The notes beneath the pieces were generated by a model. That model searched no databases, was not told the DNA's origin, and saw only the letters and a program-made list of their open reading frames with translations. The translations under genes were made by a program, and so were the position numbers. From Clostridiales bacterium (lineage in GTDB: Bacteria > Bacillota > Clostridia > Tissierellales > Sedimentibacteraceae), in assembly GCA_003457065.1 (NCBI GenBank), contig DMJQ01000077.1, positions 39,969 to 53,107 of the forward strand: a stretch of 13,139 nucleotides of DNA, written 5' to 3'. Positions 7,742 to 13,139 of this stretch are shown piece by piece. Within the stretch, counting starts at the first letter, position 1. Each line of letters starts with the position of its first letter.

Positions 7742-7782
7742 TAGCGGTTCAGATGTAAAAGTCTGGGCCGCTATTTTTATTT
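7742..7782 (+). terminator. Intrinsic terminator/attenuator in the leader of the conjugation module
   Basis: The arms AGCGGTTCAGA (7743-7753) and TCTGGGCCGCT (7762-7772) pair over 11 bases including two G-U pairs, plus a T-A pair at the base, around an 8-base loop. ATTTTTATTT follows. It ends only 8 bases before the ribosome site AAGGAGGT of the DUF3801 gene, so it sits in that gene's leader rather than after a gene. Confidence 0.75.
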
Positions 7783-7805
7783 CCCCCAGAAAGGAGGTCG
7801 ACTAG

Positions 7806-8300
7806 ATGGTAAATGATGAAGTTAATAATAAGGCTATAAATATTGAGATAAAAGTGGCCCAGTATTCAGCAAAGGCTATTTTGAAAGCTATGAAAAAGAT
7901 TATAGAAGATGCAGCTGAAAAAAGCCAACCACTTGCAGATTATCTTAGTGAGAAAAGAAAAACTAATTCAAGGAAACTTAAGGATATGGTAAAGAAAGGT
8001 CAGCTGGAAAATATTGATTTACAAAAGGGTGAAGTCAAGGAACTTAAAAACCAACTTAACCGATATGGAGTAAACTTTTCTGTAATGAAAAATAAAGAAT
8101 CAGGCTTATATTCAGTATTCTTCCAGGCAAAAGATACAAAGGCAGTGGATCTAGCTTTTAAAAAGGCCATAGAAAGATATGAGAAAAAGGAAAATAAAAG
8201 AGACTCAACAAGAGAAGTTTTAAATAAATTTAAGGAGAGGGTGAAAAATGCGGTAGTTAAAGATAAGGTGAAGGAAAAACACCATCAACAAGAGAGATAA
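7806..8300 (+). CDS. PcfB-like DUF3801 conjugation protein
   Basis: A 164-residue soluble protein recognised as DUF3801/PcfB family, found at the head of conjugation modules in Firmicutes plasmids and ICEs; PcfB of the enterococcal plasmid pCF10 works with the coupling protein and relaxase in DNA processing. Residues about 15-60 are helical and lysine-rich, KKGQLENIDLQKGEVKEL is followed by the characteristic NQLNRYGVNFSVMKNKESG and YSVFFQAKDTKAVDLAFKKA, and the tail is highly basic and charged (RYEKKENKRDSTRE and KDKVKEKHHQQER). The ribosome site AAGGAGGT (7791-7798) sits seven bases before the ATG. It is bracketed by two intrinsic terminators, which suggests it is expressed or dosed apart from the genes downstream. 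Confidence 0.85.
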   Translation: MVNDEVNNKAINIEIKVAQYSAKAILKAMKKIIEDAAEKSQPLADYLSEKRKTNSRKLKDMVKKGQLENIDLQKGEVKELKNQLNRYGVNFSVMKNKESGLYSVFFQAKDTKAVDLAFKKAIERYEKKENKRDSTREVLNKFKERVKNAVVKDKVKEKHHQQER

Positions 8301-8307
8301 AATGAGC

Positions 8308-8340
8308 AGGCATTTAAGAGAAATCTTAGGTGTCTTTTTT
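8308..8340 (+). terminator. Intrinsic terminator between the DUF3801 gene and repA
   Basis: A 12-bp stem (8308-8319 with 8324-8335, some G-U pairs) closed by a GAAA tetraloop and ending in TCTTTTTTA. It begins 8 bases after the DUF3801 stop. Transcription of repA would need read-through, antitermination or its own promoter. Confidence 0.7.
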
Positions 8341-8360
8341 ATTGAGAAGAGGTGAAGTGA

Positions 8361-9152
8361 ATGGATTTTGACTATTTTTATAGAAGAGATGCTGAAAGTT
8401 TTAGATTTATCCGTTTACCTATAGTTCTTATTGAAGATGAGAAATTTAAAGGTCTATCAATAGATGCAAAGGTGCTTTATTCCATGTATTTATCAAGGAG
8501 TACTTTGTCTTATAAGAATAATTGGATAGATGAAAGTGGAAGGGTTTATATCTACTTTACAGTAGAAGAAACAGCTAGACAACTAACTTGTGGAACAAAA
8601 AAGGCAGTAAAGCTTATAAAGGATCTTGAAGAGATAGGTCTTATAAAAAAGAAAAGAGCTGGACAAGGAAATCCTACTAAAATTTATGTTAAAGATTTTA
8701 TGAGTGTTTTTAGAAATGAACAGTTTAGACCTGTCAAAAAGGAAAATCAAGACTTGTCAAAAGGACAATTCAAGAATAGTGATTTTGACAATTCAAGAAT
8801 GGCAAAAAAGATAAGTCAAGACTTGTCAAAAAGACAACCTAACTATATAGAGAATAATAAGATTGATAATAGTTATATTGATTTTAGTGAAAACCATAAA
8901 AAAGGAACCTTCTTAAATGTAATTATTTCTGATGAAGAAGAAAGAAAACTAGAAGATATGATTCCTGATCTAAATGATTATATTGAAAGATTATCAGCTT
9001 ATATGCAGAGTACAGGAAAGACATATAGAGACCATGCTTCAACAATTATGACTTGGTATTTAAAAGATAAGAGTGAAGGAAAGCTTAAAAGCAAAAAGGC
9101 TTATACAGGTAATCCTTCAGACTATGAAAGTGAATGGAACTTAAATAATTAG
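8361..9152 (+). CDS. Replication initiator protein A (RepA_N type)
   Basis: A 263-residue initiator. Residues about 10-115 match the RepA_N domain seen in Gram-positive theta plasmids and ICEs: FRFIRLPIVLIEDEKFKGLS, DAKVLYSMYLSRSTLS, then VYIYFTVEETARQL, followed by a winged-helix segment LIKDLEEIGLIKKKRAGQGN. The middle (123-161) is polar and low in conserved residues, and its DNA carries five tandem 23-bp repeats, as expected of an origin inside the gene. The C-terminal part (about 190-250) has IPDLNDYIERLSAYMQSTGK and the DHASTIMTWYL pattern common in replisome-organiser type proteins. ATG with ribosome site AGAGGTGA (8348-8355). Next comes a helicase-loader-like gene 13 bases downstream, so the pair looks like a replication unit. 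Confidence 0.88.
   Translation: MDFDYFYRRDAESFRFIRLPIVLIEDEKFKGLSIDAKVLYSMYLSRSTLSYKNNWIDESGRVYIYFTVEETARQLTCGTKKAVKLIKDLEEIGLIKKKRAGQGNPTKIYVKDFMSVFRNEQFRPVKKENQDLSKGQFKNSDFDNSRMAKKISQDLSKRQPNYIENNKIDNSYIDFSENHKKGTFLNVIISDEEERKLEDMIPDLNDYIERLSAYMQSTGKTYRDHASTIMTWYLKDKSEGKLKSKKAYTGNPSDYESEWNLNN
8728..8842 (+). repeat. Five tandem 23-bp repeats (iteron-like, putative replication origin) within repA
   Basis: Units begin at 8728, 8751, 8774, 8797 and 8820. The left half consensus is GACTTGTCAAAA and the right part typically ends in TCAA. Units 1, 2 and 5 are close (about 19-21 of 23 positions to consensus); units 3 and 4 are diverged (about 16-17 of 23). Unit 2 and unit 5 share 21 of their first 22 bases. 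The unit length is not a multiple of three, so adjacent units encode different residues (RPVKKENQ versus DLSKGQFK). The conservation is thus at DNA level. Location within the central, variable part of a RepA_N gene is where the origins of such plasmids are known to lie. Confidence 0.75.
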
Positions 9153-9165
9153 AGGGGTAGAGAAA

Positions 9166-10008
9166 ATGGAAGATAAAATAAAAACAATTGAAATTGATGG
9201 AGTTGAATTTTCTTTTAATGCAAATAAAGCATTTGAAAAAGATGGCCATGTTTACTGTAGACAGTGTGGTGAACAAATAGATTCAGAACCACTTGCTTGT
9301 CTGGGGAGTAAAAAAATAATATTTGGTAGGAGATGTAAATGTGATAGAGAAGAAGAAGCTAAAAGAAAAGATGAAGAAATGGCAAACCACATTAGAAGAC
9401 TTAAAGAAGAATGCTTTAATACCAGCAGAAACCTTATAAGTTGCACTTTGGATAAGGTCATAGAACCTGATAGACAGGAAGTTATCATAGCAAAGAACTT
9501 CGTTAAGAACTTCAAAGAATTATCAAAAAGCAATAGTGGCCTTATATTTCATGGGAATGTAGGAACTGGAAAGAGTTACCTAGCAGCTTGTATAGCAAAT
9601 AAGATTATAGAGGAATATCAAATAAGAGTTAAGATGAGAAATATTCCTCAAATTATAAATGATATTGAAAAACGTGGCTTTGATATTGATAAAAATGACT
9701 ATTACAGAAGGTTATCTAGCGTATCCCTTCTTATTCTCGATGATTTTGGGATTGAAAGAAATACAGAATATGTAAATGAAATGGTTTATCAGATTATAAA
9801 CACTAGGTATGAATCAAAGAAACCAACCATTATTTCAACGAATATTCCCCTTGGTGTGATTATGAATGGAAGTAATGACATTGATAAAGAGAGGATATAT
9901 TCAAGGATTAGAGAGATGTGTATTCCTGTTAAGATTGCAGGAAAAGACATAAGAACTGAGTTAGGAAAAAAGAAGTTAAGAGAAACTAGAGATTTACTTT
10001 TAGGATAA
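9166..10008 (+). CDS. DnaC/IstB-type AAA+ ATPase, likely helicase loader
   Basis: A 280-residue ATPase of the DnaC/IstB group, expected to load the replicative helicase on the origin opened by RepA. Walker A is GNVGTGKS (residues 130-137), Walker B is LLILDDFG (188-195), and later STNIPLG (sensor 1 region) and RIYSRIREM (arginine-finger area) fit AAA+ order. The N-terminal region carries a likely zinc site: Cys31-x2-Cys34 with Cys57-x-Cys59, in CRQCGEQIDSEPLACLG and CKCDREEE. The next 50 residues are highly charged and probably helical. ATG 9166 follows GAGGGGTAGAG. The frame follows repA by 13 bases and precedes the antirepressor-like gene directly. A transposition helper (IstB) role is unlikely because no transposase is adjacent. 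Confidence 0.88.
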   Translation: MEDKIKTIEIDGVEFSFNANKAFEKDGHVYCRQCGEQIDSEPLACLGSKKIIFGRRCKCDREEEAKRKDEEMANHIRRLKEECFNTSRNLISCTLDKVIEPDRQEVIIAKNFVKNFKELSKSNSGLIFHGNVGTGKSYLAACIANKIIEEYQIRVKMRNIPQIINDIEKRGFDIDKNDYYRRLSSVSLLILDDFGIERNTEYVNEMVYQIINTRYESKKPTIISTNIPLGVIMNGSNDIDKERIYSRIREMCIPVKIAGKDIRTELGKKKLRETRDLLLG

Positions 10009-10024
10009 AGGTGGAGTGAATGAA

Positions 10025-10747
10025 ATGAATAAAATACAAATATTTAGAAACTCAGAGTTTGGACAGGTTAGGACAATATTAATTGATAATGAGCCATGGT
10101 TTGTTGGAATGGATATAGCCCAAGCTTTAGGATACAAAAGACCAAGTGATGCTATTGCAAGCCATGTTCATGAGGGAGATAAGCTGAAACGGTGTTTTAC
10201 CGTATCAGGTCAAGGTAGGAATTTGATAGTAGTAAATGAGTCTGGAATGTATGCACTTATCTTTGGAAGTAAACTTGAAAGTGCCATAAGATTTAAAAAC
10301 TGGGTAACAAGTGAAGTTCTACCTTCAATTAGAAAACATGGGGGATATTTTTCAGGACAGGAGGAAATGAATGATCAAGAGCTTTTGGCAAGGGGTTATC
10401 TTGTAGCCTTAAGACAAATAGAAGCTAGGACAGAAGAATTAGAAGGTCTTATTCCTAAAGGAGAGTTCTTTGACAGATTTATTTCCCTGGGAGACTGTAC
10501 TTGCCTTAGGGATACTGCAAAAGAGTTAGGAATTCCTCAAAATAGATTTATAAACATACTGATAGATAGAGGATACCTTTATAGAAATCAGAAAGGAAAG
10601 CTTAGATTTTACTCAACTGCGGCTGATTACTTTGAACTAAAGGACTATATCAATAAATATAACGGAGAGCCTGGAGTCTATACAGTAGTTAGACCTGAGG
10701 GAAGAGCATATTTCTTCTCCTTATTTAAAGAGATGGGAGAAATCTAG
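10025..10747 (+). CDS. Phage-type antirepressor: BRO-N plus KilAC domains
   Basis: A 240-residue protein from ATG 10025; the alternative GTG 10016 overlaps the ribosome site AGGTGGAG (10009-10016), so the ATG is preferred. Residues about 3-110 are a BRO-N domain (IQIFRNSEFGQVRTILID, WFVGMDIAQALGYKRPSDAI, then NESGMYALIFGSKLESAIRF and TSEVLPSIRKHGGYF). The C-terminal 110 residues match the KilAC/antirepressor domain (CTCLRDTAKELGIPQNRFIN, ILIDRGYLYRNQKGKL, GRAYFFSLFKEM). In phages such proteins counter repressors to switch to lytic growth. Here it sits in a conjugation operon, so it may relieve repression of transfer genes. Target unknown. Confidence 0.9.
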   Translation: MNKIQIFRNSEFGQVRTILIDNEPWFVGMDIAQALGYKRPSDAIASHVHEGDKLKRCFTVSGQGRNLIVVNESGMYALIFGSKLESAIRFKNWVTSEVLPSIRKHGGYFSGQEEMNDQELLARGYLVALRQIEARTEELEGLIPKGEFFDRFISLGDCTCLRDTAKELGIPQNRFINILIDRGYLYRNQKGKLRFYSTAADYFELKDYINKYNGEPGVYTVVRPEGRAYFFSLFKEMGEI

Positions 10748-10764
10748 AAGGGAGGTAACTTTAG

Positions 10765-11301
10765 ATGTTAATGTTAAATGAAAAAAGCTGTATTGACTGT
10801 GATGAGTTTGAATTTAATAAACATAATGAAGAAATAGATGAACTAATGGGAAAACTTACAGAACTTGAAGACTATGACTGTATAGTACTTCACAAATATA
10901 TAGATATAGCTCACAAAGATAAAGAGATGGAGGTTCTTGATACAAGCCTATGGGATATATATGAGCTTGTGGAATATGCAGATTTTAAAAATGGTGTAGA
11001 TATTCTTCTTGATGATGAAGGGTTTTTAAATTTATCAGTTTATGGACAAACCTATAAGGTGGTTGGTAAAGACCATTTTGTTAATTCAATTTTTAAAATT
11101 ATTCCAAAAGATGAAGAATATAACTTTCTTGATATATCTGACTTTATACTTGAAGGAAAGCCGATAAAACTTTCAGAAAAGCAGTTAGCTAGGAAGAAAA
11201 AATCAACCATTGAACTTCTTAAGGAATGTAGAGAGAAGGCAGATAGGACTCATCCTTCAAAGGTGAGGGCTAATAAAAAGGAAATAGGTGAGGAAAGGTA
11301 A
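10765..11301 (+). CDS. Unrecognised acidic protein of the conjugation operon
   Basis: A 178-residue protein with no family I can name. It starts at ATG 10765 after GGAGGT (10751-10756), 17 bases past the antirepressor gene, and ends 26 bases before the coupling protein gene, so it belongs to the operon. Residues 1-130 are very rich in Asp and Glu (for example EEIDELMGKLTELEDYDC and DIYELVEYADFKNGVDILL), the last 40 are basic (KLSEKQLARKKKS, KVRANKK). No membrane helix or signal is seen. The acidic body could mimic DNA or bind a basic partner, but this is speculation; an ArdA-like match is not evident. Family position beside virD4 may help to find homologues. Confidence 0.8.
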   Translation: MLMLNEKSCIDCDEFEFNKHNEEIDELMGKLTELEDYDCIVLHKYIDIAHKDKEMEVLDTSLWDIYELVEYADFKNGVDILLDDEGFLNLSVYGQTYKVVGKDHFVNSIFKIIPKDEEYNFLDISDFILEGKPIKLSEKQLARKKKSTIELLKECREKADRTHPSKVRANKKEIGEER

Positions 11302-11327
11302 AAATTCCAAATGAAGGAGGGGAGGAT

Positions 11328-13115
11328 TTGAGTGTAATAGAAAAAATCAAAAGAGATATAAAGGATTTACTCCATGTGCAAGATAAGAAGGCTTTTCTTA
11401 AAAAGAACATACCTTATCTTGCATTTTTCTATTTAGGAAATATTTTTTCTCACCATGTAAATTCATATGTAGGAGGTGATTTAATAGACCGTTTATTTCA
11501 ATCGGTCCTAGAAATAGAAACAATGAACTATCTTCCTAGTTTTAATCCAATGGATTTACTCGTAGGTCTTATCTTAGCTGCATTAGTTAAGCTTATTATT
11601 TATAGTAAAGGTAAAAATGCAAAGAAGTTTAGACAAGGAGAGGAATATGGATCTGCAAGATGGGGTAATGCAAAAGATATTGCTCCATACATGGATGATG
11701 ATTTTAGGAATAATCTTCTTCTTACTCAAACTGAAAGAATTACTATGAATAGTAGACCAATGAATCCCAAGTATGCAAGAAATAAAAATGTACTTGTAAT
11801 TGGAGGTTCAGGTTCTGGTAAAACAAGATTCTTTGTAAAGCCTAATCTGATGCAATTACATTCAAGCTATGTAGTGACTGATCCTAAAGGAAGTCTTCTT
11901 CATGAGTGTGGAAAAATGCTAGAAATGAGTGGTTATAGGATAAAAACATTAAATACAATTAATTTTAAAAAAAGCATGAAATATAATCCATTCGCCTACC
12001 TTAGAAGTGAAAAAGATATTCTAAAACTGGTCCAGACTATTATAGCTAACACTAAAGGAGAGGGAGAAAAGGCAGGAGAAGATTTTTGGGTAAAAGCTGA
12101 AAGGCTTTATTATACAGCCCTTATTGGCTATATATTTTATGAAACACCAAAAGAGGAACAAAATTTTACTACTCTACTAGCAATGATAGATGCTAGTGAA
12201 GTTAGAGAGGAAGATGAAAACTTTAAAAACGCAGTAGATTATATGTTTGATGCCTTAGAAGAAAAGGATCCAGATCATTTTGCTCTTAAGCAATATCGCA
12301 AATATAAGTTGGCAGCTGGAAAAACTGCAAAATCTATTTTAATATCCTGTGGTGCAAGGTTAGCCCCTTTTGACATTAAAGAACTTAGGGATTTAATGAG
12401 TGAAGATGAAATGGAACTAGATACCCTAGGAGATAGAAAGACTGCCCTATTCGTTATAATTTCAGATACAGATGATACCTTTAACTTTGTAGTATCACTC
12501 ATGTATTCCCAGATGTTTAACTTGCTCTGCGATAAGGCTGATGATGTATATGGGGGAAGGTTACCAATTCATGTTAGGTGTCTTCTAGATGAGTTTGCAA
12601 ATATAGGCTTGATTCCTAAATTTGAAAAACTTATAGCTACAATACGTTCAAGAGAAATAAGTGCCTGTATTGTATTACAGGCACAATCACAACTAAAGGC
12701 AATTTACAAGGATAATGCAGATACCATAATAGGAAACTGTGATACAACCTTATTCTTAGGAGGAAAGGAGAATGGTACTTTAAAAGAGATTTCAGAAACA
12801 TTAGGCAAGGAAACTATAGACCTATTTAACACATCAGAAACAAGGAGTAATCAGAAGTCCTTTGGGCTTAACTATCAGAAGACTGGTAAGGAGCTTATGA
12901 CCAAGGATGAGCTTTTTGTAATGGATGGAAGCAAGTGCATTATGCAGCTTAGAGGTGTAAGACCTTTTCTTTCAGAAAAATTTGATATTACAAAACATAA
13001 GAATTACAAGCTTTTAGAGGACTATGACGATAAGAACTATTTTGATGTTGAAGAATATATGAAAAGACAGGGTAAGGCAAGGCTCAATAAAGAGTCCATA
13101 ATAACAAGATTGTAG
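11328..13115 (+). CDS. VirD4/TraG-family type IV coupling protein
   Basis: A 595-residue membrane ATPase that hands the relaxase-DNA complex to the conjugation channel. Two membrane helices (about 28-46 and 76-92) anchor it; the cytoplasmic rest is the TraG/VirD4 domain. Walker A is GGSGSGKT (residues 159-166), with EEYGSARWGNAKDI before it, as in this family, then VTDPKGSLLHECG. Walker B is LLDEFANIG (Asp421, Glu422), followed by RSREISACIVLQAQSQLKA and NADTIIGNCDTTLFLGG, highly typical of VirD4. The start is TTG 11328, supported by AAGGAGGGGAGG (11314-11325); the next frame codons GTA/ATA offer no better start. Size and order match the coupling proteins of Tn1549/CTn-type ICEs. Complete. 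Confidence 0.95.
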   Translation: MSVIEKIKRDIKDLLHVQDKKAFLKKNIPYLAFFYLGNIFSHHVNSYVGGDLIDRLFQSVLEIETMNYLPSFNPMDLLVGLILAALVKLIIYSKGKNAKKFRQGEEYGSARWGNAKDIAPYMDDDFRNNLLLTQTERITMNSRPMNPKYARNKNVLVIGGSGSGKTRFFVKPNLMQLHSSYVVTDPKGSLLHECGKMLEMSGYRIKTLNTINFKKSMKYNPFAYLRSEKDILKLVQTIIANTKGEGEKAGEDFWVKAERLYYTALIGYIFYETPKEEQNFTTLLAMIDASEVREEDENFKNAVDYMFDALEEKDPDHFALKQYRKYKLAAGKTAKSILISCGARLAPFDIKELRDLMSEDEMELDTLGDRKTALFVIISDTDDTFNFVVSLMYSQMFNLLCDKADDVYGGRLPIHVRCLLDEFANIGLIPKFEKLIATIRSREISACIVLQAQSQLKAIYKDNADTIIGNCDTTLFLGGKENGTLKEISETLGKETIDLFNTSETRSNQKSFGLNYQKTGKELMTKDELFVMDGSKCIMQLRGVRPFLSEKFDITKHKNYKLLEDYDDKNYFDVEEYMKRQGKARLNKESIITRL

Positions 13116-13123
13116 GTGAACAT

Positions 13124-13139
13124 ATGAAAGTTAAGGTGA
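13124..13139 (+). CDS. Start of next conjugation gene (3' partial)
   Basis: ATG 13124 follows AGGTG at 13114-13118, which overlaps the virD4 stop, and the first codons read MKVKV before the window ends. In related ICEs a small membrane protein or another transfer gene follows the coupling protein, but identity cannot be set from five residues. Confidence 0.45.

Larger units (their letters stand above)
3977..13139 (+). mobile_element. Putative integrative conjugative element, left part (right end outside window)
   Basis: The left boundary is inferred from the abrupt end of KdpD homology at 3976 and the shift to AT-rich DNA. The right-hand half carries a module known from Tn1549/CTn-type ICEs of Firmicutes: PcfB/DUF3801, RepA_N initiator, DnaC-like ATPase, antirepressor and VirD4/TraG coupling protein, all on one strand. 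No integrase, relaxase, VirB4 or right end is in view, so attachment sites cannot be paired. The stretch 3977-7740 could be cargo of this ICE, or an older island next to it, with the ICE proper starting near 7600-7740. Confidence 0.65.

Noticed and set aside
8728..8842. Reading the 23-bp repeats as a protein repeat or CRISPR-like array
   Set aside because: Neighbouring units are in different frames, so they do not encode a repeated peptide, and there are no spacers between them.
9085..9533. Open frames on the - strand opposite the repA end and the ATPase gene
   Set aside because: Low-complexity shadows of conserved + strand genes without start signals.

Overview
The window looks like chromosomal DNA of a low-to-mid G+C Bacillota (Clostridia-type anaerobe) into which a conjugative element has inserted. 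I base this on strong AGGAGG-type ribosome binding sites, a TTG start, a clostridial-looking Kdp operon, and a conjugation/replication module of the kind found in Tn1549/CTn-type integrative and conjugative elements (ICEs) of Firmicutes. The species cannot be named from the sequence.

Positions 1-3819 hold the end of kdpA, complete kdpB and kdpC, all tightly spaced: the KdpFABC high-affinity K+ uptake ATPase. By eye this part is in the mid-40s % G+C. Next comes kdpD, the K+/turgor sensor kinase, but only its first ~37 codons survive. Homology stops at about 3976, inside the P-loop motif, and the sequence turns AT-rich (around 30% G+C). I take this as the left junction of the element.

Positions 3977-7740 form an AT-rich cargo region: an alpha/beta hydrolase, a frameshifted SAM-dependent methyltransferase, a small lipoprotein, an AraC-type regulator with a GyrI-like effector domain, two possible gene remnants, and short inverted repeats near the junction. 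It is not proven that all of this belongs to the same element as the genes downstream.

Positions 7741-13139 hold the start of the conjugation/replication module, all on the + strand: a leader with an intrinsic terminator, a PcfB-like DUF3801 gene, a second terminator, a RepA_N-type replication initiator, a DnaC/IstB-type ATPase (likely helicase loader) with a cysteine motif, a BRO-N/KilAC antirepressor-like protein, an unrecognised acidic protein, a VirD4/TraG-type coupling ATPase, and the first codons of another gene. Relaxase, VirB4 and integrase would lie beyond the right edge.

The most notable unexpected signal is an array of five tandem 23-bp repeats (8728-8842) inside repA, between its conserved N-terminal and C-terminal parts. 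Because 23 is not a multiple of three, neighbouring units are read in different frames, so the periodicity is kept at DNA level. This fits an iteron origin embedded in the initiator gene, as known for RepA_N plasmids, and suggests the element can replicate like a plasmid when excised. The second point is that the insertion cuts the K+ sensor kinase gene, leaving the transporter genes intact but separated from their usual regulator.
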